Shown one piece after another: positions 15,654-24,082 of a DNA stretch of 64,000 nt. The stretch is from contig NZ_WSNW01000001.1 in the NCBI RefSeq assembly GCF_009767585.1, positions 2,014,090 through 2,078,089 of the forward strand, given 5' to 3'. The notes beneath the pieces are model-generated. The model saw only the letters and a list, made by a program, of their open reading frames with translations. It was not told the DNA's origin and searched no databases. Source of the DNA: Coprobacillus cateniformis (GTDB lineage: Bacteria > Bacillota_I > Bacilli_A > Erysipelotrichales > Coprobacillaceae). The translations under genes were made by a program, and so were the position numbers. The stretch's first letter is position 1. Every line of letters begins with the position of its first letter.

Positions 15654-16655
15654 TTATCTTGAAATTTCTGAATGATTTTCTAATAAACGATAAATTGTTT
15701 GACTATTTTCATACATGTTATCACCAATGACTACACATTTGTAAGTTCCTGATGCGACTGCAAAGTCAATTGTTTCTTGTAAATTTTCTTGATTCATGAT
15801 TTGGTATAAAAGTCCTGCTACAAAAGCATCACCACTACCCACACGTTCCAATAATGCTGTTTTTAAGATTACTGAATGATAAAGGTGATGGTCATAAGCA
15901 TATGCTTCATACGAGTTAATCATGTTCTCATCAACATTTCTAATGGTATGAAAAATAGCCTTAAACTGATATGCCGCTTGTAATTCCTGCATACGTTTTT
16001 CAATTGTTTTTTCTGTAGCATGTTGACGATCAAACATTGTAAGATCGTTTTCATCTTTCATTAATGGATCAATTCCAAAACAATAATCTGCATATTTGGC
16101 AAAGTGACTAAACTCTTTTTTTGCATCTTCAATAGAAATCATCTTTGTACGTAAGTTTAAATCGATTGAAATAATGATTTCTCTTTTCTTTGCTTCTTCT
16201 AATAAAACTTGTAAAATATCTCTAACATGCTGAGAAATAGCAATCGTTATGCCGCTAAAATGAAAATGCGTAATGCCATTGAATAATTGATTCATATCAA
16301 TATTTTGTATATCAATATCATTAATACTGGTATGTTGTCGATCGTAATAAACTTCGCTATTTCTGACACCGTAACCATTGATTAAATAATAAAGACCAAT
16401 ACGCTCTCCACATCTTTGAATATTATTTGAATCAATTTGTGATTGTTTTAAGAAATCAATAAATGAATTCCCAACTTCATGCTCTGGTAATCCAGTGAAT
16501 ATTGCAGTATCTATACCAAAAGCACTCATATTTCTAGCAATATTGATTTCAGAACCGCCATAATAAAGTGTACAATTCGTTTTGTCATTTAACTTCTCAT
16601 AGAAAGAAGGTGTAATTCTGATAAGTGGTTCACCAAAAAATAATATTTTCTTCAT
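15654..16655 (-). CDS. kdgK: 2-keto-3-deoxygluconate kinase (PfkB family)
   Basis: A 333-aa PfkB-family sugar kinase. The N-terminal 'FGEPLIRITP', the glycine pair 'YYGGSEINIARNMSAFG' for substrate binding and the C-terminal 'ERVGSGDAFVAGLLYQ', with the catalytic Asp and anion hole, are all present. It phosphorylates KDG to KDPG, feeding the aldolase encoded 13 bp downstream. The function is inferred from gene order (DhuD, DhuI, KdgK, Eda), which matches the streptococcal glycosaminoglycan operon. A terminator-like hairpin separates it from dhuI. Confidence 0.9.
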   Translation of the reverse strand: MKKILFFGEPLIRITPSFYEKLNDKTNCTLYYGGSEINIARNMSAFGIDTAIFTGLPEHEVGNSFIDFLKQSQIDSNNIQRCGERIGLYYLINGYGVRNSEVYYDRQHTSINDIDIQNIDMNQLFNGITHFHFSGITIAISQHVRDILQVLLEEAKKREIIISIDLNLRTKMISIEDAKKEFSHFAKYADYCFGIDPLMKDENDLTMFDRQHATEKTIEKRMQELQAAYQFKAIFHTIRNVDENMINSYEAYAYDHHLYHSVILKTALLERVGSGDAFVAGLLYQIMNQENLQETIDFAVASGTYKCVVIGDNMYENSQTIYRLLENHSEISR

Positions 16656-16670
16656 ATTTCATATTCCTTT

Positions 16671-16700
16671 CAAAAAACTGCCACCAAATTGATGACAGTT
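16671..16700 (-). terminator. Intra-operon hairpin between dhuI and kdgK
   Basis: On the minus strand AACTGTCA and TGGCAGTT (one mismatch) pair over about 9 nt and are followed by TTTTTTG. It could partially terminate the leftward operon between dhuI and kdgK. Confidence 0.5.
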
Positions 16701-16782
16701 ATTTCTATTACAGTGATCGGCTTTGTTTTTTAAAAGTGAGAGGAAATCAAGATGACGGACGCCTAAATCACGTAATAACATC

Positions 16783-17418
16783 TTATAATACTGATTGAAT
16801 ATAATCAGCAATCTCTTGATCTTGACAATTGGCAAAGAAATAATCTTTAAATTTTTCTCCAGCAATCGTTTCTTTTAAGAAATCCTGATCAATTTCTTTT
16901 AAGATTGTTAACATATCAGTATGTGTAATTTTTTTAATATCATTTAAGATACGAGCATTTCTTTGTTCTGGGATAACTCTTTCTTTCGGATATCCACCAC
17001 CCATCTCTTCAGCAAATAGTCTTTCAAACATTAATCTTAAATTTAATTCAGCACCCCACCCAAAACCTTTCGCATAAGGAATAGATAAGGCATTTCCACC
17101 ATTGATTTGTGAAAATAAATAAGCATCTGTAGGTTCAACTGCTAAACCACAAACAACACCTGGAAAACTATTTAAAGCAACCATAGCCCCTTCACCAGTT
17201 CCACAACCAGTTACAACAAAATCTACAGCCTTAGCATTTAATAAAATAGCGGCTAGTAAACCATTTTGAACATATGTTAATTGACTCTCTCCATCTTTTC
17301 CATACATTCCATAATTAAAAACCTCATATCCTTTTTCATCAGCTACACTCTTTAAACTCTCATAAATAATAGCATTCTTTGCTGCTTGACTATTTTCATT
17401 AATTAAAGCAATTCTCAT
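16783..17418 (-). CDS. dhuI: RpiB/LacAB-family 4-deoxy-L-threo-5-hexosulose-uronate ketol-isomerase (DhuI-like)
   Basis: A 211-aa member of the RpiB/LacA/LacB sugar isomerase family. It begins 'MRIALINENSQAAKN' and carries 'VVTGCGTGEGAMVALNSFPGVVCGL' (split here), the phosphate or carboxylate loop that includes the family Cys. In this context it would isomerise DHU, the open-chain form of unsaturated uronate, to 3-deoxy-D-glycero-2,5-hexodiulosonate, as shown for streptococcal DhuI. It is longer than typical RpiB (about 150 aa), as expected for DhuI. Start 17418 has AAAGGA upstream; the longer frame to 17475 overlaps the SDR gene. Confidence 0.85.
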   Translation of the reverse strand: MRIALINENSQAAKNAIIYESLKSVADEKGYEVFNYGMYGKDGESQLTYVQNGLLAAILLNAKAVDFVVTGCGTGEGAMVALNSFPGVVCGLAVEPTDAYLFSQINGGNALSIPYAKGFGWGAELNLRLMFERLFAEEMGGGYPKERVIPEQRNARILNDIKKITHTDMLTILKEIDQDFLKETIAGEKFKDYFFANCQDQEIADYIQSVL

Positions 17419-17434
17419 ATTCTCTTGTCCTTTC

Positions 17435-18244
17435 TTATTGTGGCTGTTTACCAATATAGGCCAAAATACCACCATCTACATATAAAACATGACCATTTAC
17501 AAAATCACTTGCATCACTTGCTAAAAAAATTGCAGGTCCCATTAAATCTTCTGGATTACCCCAACGTGCAGCAGGTGTTTTAGAAATAATGAATTGATCA
17601 AATGGATGTCTACTGCCATCTTCCTGTAATTCTCTTAAAGGTGCTGTTTGAGGTGTTGCAATATAACCTGGACCAATACCATTACATTGAATATTGAATT
17701 CTCCATATTCAGATGCAATATTACGAGTTAACATCTTTAATCCACCTTTAGCTGCCGCATAGGCACTCACTGTCTCACGACCAAGTTCACTCATCATAGA
17801 ACAGATATTAATAATCTTTCCATGCCCTTTTTTAATCATCGAAGGAATGACAGCTTTTGATAAAATAAAAGGAGCGTTTAAATCAACATCAATCACCTTT
17901 CTAAAATCATCTGCACTCATATCACACATTGGAATTCGCTTAATAATTCCTGCATTGTTGACAAGAATATCAATGACACCAACGTCATTTTCTATTTTAT
18001 GAATCATATGATTCACTGCTTCTTCATCAGTGACATCACACACATATCCATGTGCTTGTATTCCATTTTCTTGATAAGCTTTTAATCCTTTATCAACCAA
18101 TTCATGATTGATATCATTAAAAACAATGGTTGCTCCTGCATTAGCATAAGCAGAAGCTATCGCAAAACCAATCCCATAACTCGCCCCAGTGACTAATGCC
18201 ACTTTACCCGTTAATGAAAATTGATTTAAATTAAAATTAGACAT
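17435..18244 (-). CDS. dhuD: SDR 2-keto-3-deoxy-D-gluconate dehydrogenase (DhuD/KduD-like)
   Basis: A 269-aa classical SDR with 'VTGASYGIGFA', 'NNAGIIKR' and the catalytic 'SAYAAAKGG'. 'KRIPMCDMSADDFRKVIDVD' (split) is typical of the gluconate-5-dehydrogenase/KduD group. It would reduce hexodiulosonate to KDG, between DhuI and KdgK in the pathway. It is the first gene of the leftward operon. ATG 18244 follows AGGAGATGAAAAT; the upstream in-frame start at 18271 lacks a better ribosome-binding site. It is divergent from the PTS operon, sharing the AGTAAACCGG operator region. Confidence 0.87.
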   Translation of the reverse strand: MSNFNLNQFSLTGKVALVTGASYGIGFAIASAYANAGATIVFNDINHELVDKGLKAYQENGIQAHGYVCDVTDEEAVNHMIHKIENDVGVIDILVNNAGIIKRIPMCDMSADDFRKVIDVDLNAPFILSKAVIPSMIKKGHGKIINICSMMSELGRETVSAYAAAKGGLKMLTRNIASEYGEFNIQCNGIGPGYIATPQTAPLRELQEDGSRHPFDQFIISKTPAARWGNPEDLMGPAIFLASDASDFVNGHVLYVDGGILAYIGKQPQ

Positions 18245-18287
18245 ATTTTCATCTCCTCTTTTTGAAGTCATACCTCAATGAATAAAA

Positions 18288-18297
18288 AGTAAACCGG
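18288..18297 (+). promoter_or_regulatory. RegR-type operator half-site 1
   Basis: AGTAAACCGG lies 44 bp upstream of dhuD. The same 10-mer recurs at 18354 and 18529, and its half-site AGTAAAC forms the perfect palindrome at 24869 in front of the LacI regulator. Confidence 0.65.
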
Positions 18298-18353
18298 ACT
18301 TCTTCATTGAGGTGAACCAGTAAGTCAAAACCAGTACAATCCCATAATAAATT

Positions 18354-18369
18354 AGTAAACCGGTTTTGT
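18354..18369 (+). promoter_or_regulatory. RegR-type operator 2 (near-palindrome)
   Basis: AGTAAACCGGTTTTGT is close to the ideal AGTAAAC-CG-GTTTACT, with a central CG as in LacI-family sites. It is the best of the three copies in the dhuD/PTS intergenic region. Confidence 0.7.
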
Positions 18370-18489
18370 CAAGAAGAAATATGGAATTAATACAGAAAAT
18401 ACGAATGAACAAATGTGAAAATCGTAAATACTATCCTTATATATGTCTTTGTTTTGCAAAAACATGATAATTAATTTCTTTAAAAAATG

Positions 18490-18519
18490 ATTGACAACGC
18501 TTTCTTTTGATTATAAAAT
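18490..18519 (+). promoter_or_regulatory. PTS operon promoter with overlapping cre-like site
   Basis: TTGACA (18491-18496) and TAAAAT (18514-18519) are spaced 17 bp. TTGACAACGCTTTCT (18490-18504) matches the CcpA cre consensus WTGNAANCGNWNNCW with one mismatch, so catabolite repression by occlusion of the -35 is likely. Confidence 0.6.
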
Positions 18520-18528
18520 GAATGTGTA

Positions 18529-18544
18529 AGTAAACCGGTAAACA
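18529..18544 (+). promoter_or_regulatory. RegR-type operator 3
   Basis: AGTAAACCGGTAAACA lies just after the PTS promoter and 20 nt before the EIIA ATG, a position that would block transcription elongation or initiation when occupied. Confidence 0.6.
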
Positions 18545-18565
18545 AAAAATTCTAAGGAGGGAATT

Positions 18566-18988
18566 ATGAATATACTCATTGTATCTCATCAGGGTGTTGC
18601 AAGTGGAATAGCAAGCGCTGCTCAAATGATTGTAGGAGATATCAGTCAAATTCATACGATTGAATTGACTGAAGCAGGGGTTGATGTTTTTGCGGATGAA
18701 CTTGAAAACTATTTAAAAGAATGGTTATCAAAGGATACAGGCATTGTTTTAGCTGATTTAAAAGGAGGAACACCTTTTAATCAGGCAGAATTGATTTTAT
18801 CAAGATTAGGATTAAAAGATCATGCAAAGGTGATTGTGGGTGTTAATCTTCCATTGGTCTTAGAACTACTGTTCAAGAAATTGGATATCAACAATCAGAA
18901 TGAATTAAAAGATTTTGTGGAATCAAGTAGACTTAATATTGATTGTATGGATTTATATAACCAAAATAATGAAAATGAAGATGAATAG
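18566..18988 (+). CDS. PTS mannose-family EIIA component (glycosaminoglycan disaccharide type)
   Basis: A 140-aa mannose/sorbose-family EIIA. The phospho-His is residue 8 in 'NILIVSHQGVASGI'; 'VLADLKGGTPFNQA' is the family's second signature. It relays phosphate from HPr to the EIIB at 20586-21062. It is the first gene of an operon IIA-IIC-IID-IIB-UGL-GH35-discoidin. In streptococci the matching transporter imports unsaturated hyaluronan or chondroitin disaccharides, which fits the glucuronyl hydrolase downstream. The promoter region carries cre and RegR-type sites. Confidence 0.92.
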   Translation: MNILIVSHQGVASGIASAAQMIVGDISQIHTIELTEAGVDVFADELENYLKEWLSKDTGIVLADLKGGTPFNQAELILSRLGLKDHAKVIVGVNLPLVLELLFKKLDINNQNELKDFVESSRLNIDCMDLYNQNNENEDE

Positions 18989-19002
18989 GGAGGATTTAAC
19001 AA

Positions 19003-19782
19003 ATGACAATAGAATGGTGGCAAATTGCTTTATTAACAATTTATGCTGGATTTTCATTTTATGATGGAAACAATACAACGTTTGGAACTGTGAAACCAAC
19101 AATGGCTGGGTTCTTTGCAGGTTTAATTTTAGGAGATATTCAAACAGGATTAATTGTTGGAGGAACTTTAAACTTATTAGTATTAGGGGTAGGAAACTTT
19201 GGTGGGGCTTCTATTCCTGATTATATGACAGGGGCATTATTAGGAACTGCATTTGCAATTGAAAGTGGAAAAGGTGCAGAGTTTGGTGTTACACTTGCGA
19301 TCCCAATTGGATTATTAATGATTCAATTAGATGTTTTGGCAAGATTCTCAAATACTTACTTTCAACATAGGGCAGAAGCTTATGTTGAAAAAGGACAGTT
19401 TGATAAGGCGGGACTTATGAACTTACTTGGATTAATCCCGCAATCATTATCAAGAATGTTGCCAGTATTTTTAGCGCTTGTCTTTGGATCAGTATTCGTA
19501 CAAGGTGTTGTTGATTATATGCCTGTATGGTTAATGAGTGGATTAAAAACAGCAGGTGGTATTTTACCAGCATTAGGTATTGCGATTTTATTAAGATATT
19601 TACCAGTTGCAAAAAATATCACATTCTTAATTATTGGATTTGTATTAGCAGCTTATTTAAATGTACCAGTATTTGGTGTGGCATTAGTTGGTTTAGCCAT
19701 GGCTATATATATTTTCCAATCAGAAGATGGTGAACAAGTTACAGTGAATAATACAGATGCTGGAGGTATGGGTGATGAGTAA
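19003..19782 (+). CDS. PTS mannose-family EIIC component
   Basis: A 259-aa membrane protein of the mannose/sorbose EIIC family. It begins 'MTIEWWQIALLTIYAGFSFYDGNN' (split) and contains 'GLILGDIQTGLIVGGTLNLL', the classic EIIC-man phrase, plus multiple membrane spans. It forms the permease with EIID. The C-terminal 'GGMGDE' overlaps the EIID start by 8 nt, indicating translational coupling. SD AGGGAGG precedes ATG 19003. Confidence 0.93.
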   Translation: MTIEWWQIALLTIYAGFSFYDGNNTTFGTVKPTMAGFFAGLILGDIQTGLIVGGTLNLLVLGVGNFGGASIPDYMTGALLGTAFAIESGKGAEFGVTLAIPIGLLMIQLDVLARFSNTYFQHRAEAYVEKGQFDKAGLMNLLGLIPQSLSRMLPVFLALVFGSVFVQGVVDYMPVWLMSGLKTAGGILPALGIAILLRYLPVAKNITFLIIGFVLAAYLNVPVFGVALVGLAMAIYIFQSEDGEQVTVNNTDAGGMGDE

Positions 19783-20569
19783 AATGCAATTAAGCAAAGA
19801 AACAAATAAAGTCTTTTGGAGATGGTACTTTCTAGGTGGCGCAGGATGGAACTATGAAAAAATGCAAGGTTTGGGATATTATTTCTCTACTTTACCATTG
19901 ATTAAAAAAATATATAAAAAGGATGATGATTTAAAGAAAGCAGCACAAGTTGAAATGCAATTCTTTAATACAAACAATACAATGGCTCCTATTGTTTTAG
20001 GATTGGATTGTGCATTACAGGAAGAAAAAGGTATTGAATCAGTAGAAACTTTAGCTTCATTAAAAACAGGTATGATGGGTCCATTAGCAGGAATTGGTGA
20101 TACTTTATTCCATGTCATTCCTTCTACTATCATTGGGTCATTAGCTTCTTATATGGCTTTAGAAGGAAATCCAATGGCATTGATTTTATGGATTGCATTT
20201 GGATTCTTACGTTTGGGATTTATGAGATCTTTCTTTAAGATGAGATATCGTGAAGGTGCAAAAGTTGTTGGAGAATTAGGAAACAAATTAAAGAAAATCA
20301 CAAAAGCAGCGAATGTTTTAGGTATAACAGTTATTGGGGCTTTAATTCCTTCGGTTGTCAATGCGAAATTTGCATATACATTTACACAAGGTGAAGTATC
20401 TATTGCTGTACAGGAATTAGCTGATAAGATTATGCCTTCACTTGCTCCATGTTTGGTGGTATTATTAACATACTGGTTATTAGGAAGAAAGAAAATGAAC
20501 TCAACAAGAGTGACACTTTTACTGGTTGTTCTTGGAATCTTAGCCTTTAACTTAATGATCTTTGCATAA
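19775..20569 (+). CDS. PTS mannose-family EIID component
   Basis: A 264-aa EIID with a soluble amphipathic N-terminus ('NYEKMQGLGYYFSTLPLI'), the conserved 'FFNTNNTMAPIVLG' and 'LKTGMMGPLAGIGDTLFH' signature, and C-terminal membrane spans. It pairs with EIIC to form the disaccharide channel. ATG 19775 is chosen for GGAGG (19762-19766) with 8-nt spacing; an upstream start at 19757 would place that ribosome-binding site inside the gene. It lies 16 bp from EIIB. Confidence 0.93.
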   Translation: MSKMQLSKETNKVFWRWYFLGGAGWNYEKMQGLGYYFSTLPLIKKIYKKDDDLKKAAQVEMQFFNTNNTMAPIVLGLDCALQEEKGIESVETLASLKTGMMGPLAGIGDTLFHVIPSTIIGSLASYMALEGNPMALILWIAFGFLRLGFMRSFFKMRYREGAKVVGELGNKLKKITKAANVLGITVIGALIPSVVNAKFAYTFTQGEVSIAVQELADKIMPSLAPCLVVLLTYWLLGRKKMNSTRVTLLLVVLGILAFNLMIFA

Positions 20570-20585
20570 CAGGAGGAAAGAGAAA

Positions 20586-21062
20586 ATGGAAGGATTTGTA
20601 CACATTAGAGTAGATGATCGCTTAATTCATGGTCAAGTGGCAACACGTTGGGCAACAGGATTAAAAGTCAATCGTATTATGATTATTGATGACGCTGTTG
20701 CTGTGAATGAAACAGAAAAATCAATATTAAGAATGGCTGCACCTGCTGGAGTAAATACTTCAATTTTACAATTTGAAAAAGCACTTGCAAACATTAAAAA
20801 TGGGAATTACGCTGGACAAAGAGTGATGTTAGTTGTAAAATCACCAGTTATTTTAGTGAAAATGATGGAAGCAGGGATTAATTTATTACCAGTGAATATT
20901 GGAAATATGTCAAATCGCCCTGGAACAACTCAATATAAAAAGTCAATTAGTATGACAGAAGATGAAAAAGCAGCTGTTGAAAAATTACTTCAATCAGGAA
21001 TTAAAGTGACTGCTCAAATGGTTCCAGATGAACCAGATGTCAGTATTGAAAATTTCTTTTAA
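20586..21062 (+). CDS. PTS mannose-family EIIB component
   Basis: A 158-aa EIIB of the mannose/sorbose family with phospho-His 15 in 'VHIRVDDRLIHGQVATRW', the defining motif. It transfers phosphate to the imported disaccharide, probably at the 6-position of the amino sugar. Start 20586 follows AGGAGGAAAGAGAAA. It is the last PTS gene; a terminator-like hairpin (21069-21098) precedes the hydrolase genes, so transporter genes may be expressed above enzyme genes. Confidence 0.93.
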   Translation: MEGFVHIRVDDRLIHGQVATRWATGLKVNRIMIIDDAVAVNETEKSILRMAAPAGVNTSILQFEKALANIKNGNYAGQRVMLVVKSPVILVKMMEAGINLLPVNIGNMSNRPGTTQYKKSISMTEDEKAAVEKLLQSGIKVTAQMVPDEPDVSIENFF

Positions 21063-21068
21063 ACAATG

Positions 21069-21098
21069 AAAGGCAAACATGTAAATGATTGCCTTTTT
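21069..21098 (+). terminator. Intra-operon attenuating hairpin before UGL
   Basis: AAAGGCAA (21069-21076) and TTGCCTTT (21089-21096) pair over 12 nt, then TTC. It sits between the PTS genes and the hydrolase genes and leaves only 14 nt to the next ATG. Confidence 0.6.
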
Positions 21099-21112
21099 CA
21101 AAAGGAGATCAA

Positions 21113-22273
21113 ATGAACGAGAAAATAATACAGGAATATAAACAATATAGTCAGCATGTAGATAGCAAATTTTTACAAAAAGAAATGAATTGGATTTGTG
21201 AGAAACTATTAAAGAATATTGAACGTTTTCAACATCAATTTCCATCAGCATGTACAACCAATCATCAGTATCGTCTCAAGGCAAATGATGATTGGACCAA
21301 TGGTTTTTGGACAGGTATGTTATGGATGGCATACCAATATACAAAAAATGAGAAATTTTATGCCATTATTCAAGAAAATATCAAAAGTTTTGAACAAAGA
21401 TTAAATAATCATTTTGTCTTAGATCATCATGATATTGGTTTTCTCTATAGTCCATCACTTGTTATGATTTATCGTGATACTCATGATCAGAGTCTTGAGA
21501 AACCGATTATTATAGCTGCTAATAAACTATTGGATAGATTTCAGGAAAAAGGACAATTTATTCAAGCATGGGGACAATTGGGTGATCCCAAAGAATATCG
21601 TTTGATTATAGATTCATTAATGAATTTACCATTACTTTATGAAGCTAGCAAAATTACAGGAAATATGAAATATGCTCAAAAAGCTGATGCTCATTATCAG
21701 CAGGTTATCAACAATATTATTCGTCAAGATGCATCAACATATCATACATTCTATTTTGATGCTGAAACAGGAAAGCCTGATCATGGAGCAACACATCAGG
21801 GATTTAGCGATCAATCATGTTGGGCAAGAGGACAGGCTTGGGCTATTTTGGGAATCCCATTACATGAAAGAATCATACAGGGAAGCCATGATCAAAAGAA
21901 GTGGGAATTTGTTTTTGAATATTTTATTGATAAAATTCCTCAAGACTTAGTTCCTTATTGGGATTTATGTTTTGATGATACCAGTCATGAACCAAAAGAC
22001 AGTTCAGCACTTGCCATTGCAGCATGTGGTTTATTAGAAGTAGAAAAAATAGGATATCGTAGTGATGCGAAAATGATTGCTGAAGGGATGTTGTATGCTT
22101 TGTCAACAAATTATACTTCACAAAGTGATGAAGATTATGAAGGTTTATTGAAACATGGAGTCTATGCTTATGCAGAAAATAAAGGTGTTGATGAAGAAAA
22201 CCTATGGGGTGATTACTTCTATATGGAAGCCATCTATCGTTTATTAAATCCAGAGTGGGAAACATGCTGGTAG
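21113..22273 (+). CDS. ugl: Unsaturated glucuronyl hydrolase, glycoside hydrolase family 88
   Basis: A 386-aa cytoplasmic (alpha/alpha)6-barrel enzyme of GH88. Key phrases are 'DDWTNGFWTGMLWMAYQYT' (about 59-77), 'DHHDIGFLYSPS' with a catalytic Asp, 'TYHTFYFDAETGKPDHGATHQG' (split here; second Asp) and 'DSSALAIAACGLLE'. It hydrates the 4,5-double bond of the unsaturated uronate and releases it from the amino sugar. The product enters DhuI-DhuD-KdgK-Eda. AAAGGAG precedes ATG 21113. It overlaps no neighbour; GH35 starts 8 bp after its stop. Confidence 0.93.
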   Translation: MNEKIIQEYKQYSQHVDSKFLQKEMNWICEKLLKNIERFQHQFPSACTTNHQYRLKANDDWTNGFWTGMLWMAYQYTKNEKFYAIIQENIKSFEQRLNNHFVLDHHDIGFLYSPSLVMIYRDTHDQSLEKPIIIAANKLLDRFQEKGQFIQAWGQLGDPKEYRLIIDSLMNLPLLYEASKITGNMKYAQKADAHYQQVINNIIRQDASTYHTFYFDAETGKPDHGATHQGFSDQSCWARGQAWAILGIPLHERIIQGSHDQKKWEFVFEYFIDKIPQDLVPYWDLCFDDTSHEPKDSSALAIAACGLLEVEKIGYRSDAKMIAEGMLYALSTNYTSQSDEDYEGLLKHGVYAYAENKGVDEENLWGDYFYMEAIYRLLNPEWETCW

Positions 22274-22281
22274 GAGAGAAT

Positions 22282-24051
22282 ATGAAAACATTTGAAATTA
22301 AGGATGAATTTATTGTTGATGGGAAACCCATAAAAATATTGTCTGGTGCGATTCATTATTTTAGAATTGTTCCCAAACATTGGGAAGATAGTTTATATAA
22401 TTTAAAAGCTCTAGGCTTTAATACTGTAGAAACATATATACCTTGGAACTTACATGAACCTAAAGAGGGAGAATTTGATTTTCAGGGTATTAAAGATGTT
22501 GTCTCATTTATTAAAAAAGCACAAGAAATGGAATTGATGGTGATTGTGAGACCATCTCCATATATTTGTGCTGAGTGGGAGTTTGGGGGATTACCTGCTT
22601 GGTTATTAACGTATGATAATCTTCATTTAAGAAGTGATTGTCCTCGATATTTAGAAAAAGTTAAAAACTATTATGAAGTTCTTTTACCAATGTTAACATC
22701 TTTACAATCAACACAGGGTGGACCTATTATTATGATGCAGGTAGAAAATGAATTTGGATCTTTTTCTAATAATAAAACTTATTTAAAAAAGTTAAAGAAA
22801 ATCATGTTAGATTTAGGTGTAGAAGTTCCATTGTTTACATCGGATGGCTCATGGCAACAAGCATTAGAATCAGGAAGTCTTATTGATGATGATGTACTTG
22901 TCACTGCAAACTTTGGTTCACATTCTCATGAAAATCTAGATGTCCTTGAACAATTTATGGCAAATCATCAAAAGAAATGGCCACTCATGTCAATGGAATT
23001 TTGGGATGGTTGGTTCAATCGCTGGGGTGAAGAAATTATCACAAGAGATGCACAAGACTTGGCAAATTGTGTTAAGGAATTACTAACACGTGGGAGTATC
23101 AATCTTTATATGTTTCATGGTGGTACAAACTTTGGTTTTATGAATGGATGTTCAGCTCGTGGACAAAAAGATTTACCACAAGTAACATCTTATGACTATG
23201 ATGCTTTATTAACTGAAGCAGGAGACATAACTGAAAAATATCAATGTGTTAAAAAAGTAATGAAAGAATTGTTTCCCGATATTCAGCAAATGGAACCACG
23301 TATGCGAGAGAAAAAATCTTATGGAACTATTCCACTCAATAGAAAAGTATCATTATTTGAAACATTAGAAGATATATCAGAATGTCAAAGAAGTGTTTTT
23401 CCTCAAACTTTAGAACAATTAGGGGAAGGATATGGATATGTGTTGTATAAGACACAAGTCAAAGGATTTCATCAAGAAGAAAAAGTTAAAGTCATAGAAG
23501 CAAGTGATCGTATTCAAGTTTATAAGGATGGAGAACATATTATCACACAAAATCAAGAAGAAATTGGTAAAGAATTCCCAGTCTATTTTGCTGAATCAAA
23601 TGAACTTTCTATTTTAGTAGAGAATATGGGTAGAGTGAACTATGGTTATAAATTGTTATCACCAACTCAAAAGAAAGGAATTCGTTCTGGAGTGATGGTT
23701 GATATCCATTTTGAAACAGATTGGCAACAATATCCTTTACCATTAAATAATATTGAAAATATTAACTTTGATAAAGGTTGGCAAGAAAATACACCTTCAT
23801 TCTATGAATTTGTTTTCAATGTTGATGAATGTCAAGATACATTTATTGATTGTCATCAATTAGGTAAAGGATGTATCTTTATCAATGGATTCCATTTAGG
23901 AAGATATTGGTCAAGAGGACCTATTGAATATCTATACTTGCCAGGACCATTATTAAAAAAAGGAATGAATCAAATTATTGTATTTGAAACAGAGGGTGTT
24001 GCAATGAATAATATAACTTTTGTTGATTACCCAGTTTATAAGAAAGACTAA
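22282..24051 (+). CDS. Beta-galactosidase, glycoside hydrolase family 35
   Basis: A 589-aa GH35 enzyme of the BgaC size class, without a signal peptide. The TIM barrel shows 'RPSPYICAEWEFGGLPAWLL' near residue 88, acid/base Glu in 'QVENEFGSF' and nucleophile Glu in 'SMEFWDGWFNRWGE', followed by beta-sandwich domains ending in 'GCIFINGFHLGRYWSRGP'. It removes beta-galactose, often beta-1,3-linked, from short glycans in the cytoplasm. Its presence between UGL and the discoidin gene suggests that the locus also handles galactose-containing host glycans (keratan-like or core-1). ATG 22282 follows AGGAGAGAAT. Confidence 0.93.
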   Translation: MKTFEIKDEFIVDGKPIKILSGAIHYFRIVPKHWEDSLYNLKALGFNTVETYIPWNLHEPKEGEFDFQGIKDVVSFIKKAQEMELMVIVRPSPYICAEWEFGGLPAWLLTYDNLHLRSDCPRYLEKVKNYYEVLLPMLTSLQSTQGGPIIMMQVENEFGSFSNNKTYLKKLKKIMLDLGVEVPLFTSDGSWQQALESGSLIDDDVLVTANFGSHSHENLDVLEQFMANHQKKWPLMSMEFWDGWFNRWGEEIITRDAQDLANCVKELLTRGSINLYMFHGGTNFGFMNGCSARGQKDLPQVTSYDYDALLTEAGDITEKYQCVKKVMKELFPDIQQMEPRMREKKSYGTIPLNRKVSLFETLEDISECQRSVFPQTLEQLGEGYGYVLYKTQVKGFHQEEKVKVIEASDRIQVYKDGEHIITQNQEEIGKEFPVYFAESNELSILVENMGRVNYGYKLLSPTQKKGIRSGVMVDIHFETDWQQYPLPLNNIENINFDKGWQENTPSFYEFVFNVDECQDTFIDCHQLGKGCIFINGFHLGRYWSRGPIEYLYLPGPLLKKGMNQIIVFETEGVAMNNITFVDYPVYKKD

Positions 24052-24066
24052 TGTCTTTCTTTTTCT
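24041..24066 (+). terminator. Terminator-like hairpin overlapping the GH35 stop
   Basis: AGAAAGAC (24041-24048) and GTCTTTCT (24053-24060) pair over TAAT, which includes the GH35 stop codon, then TTTTCT. It probably lowers expression of the following gene. Confidence 0.65.
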
Positions 24067-24082
24067 ATAAAGGAGAGATTGA

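Noticed and set aside
16659..16865. Minus-strand 68-codon frame between dhuI and kdgK
   Set aside because: It overlaps the end of dhuI in another frame and has no SD or recognisable motif; its end covers a terminator-like hairpin, so it is not likely to be a gene.
21219..21404. Out-of-frame ORFs within the UGL gene
   Set aside because: They lie inside a full-length GH88 frame with all catalytic motifs, so they are shadows.
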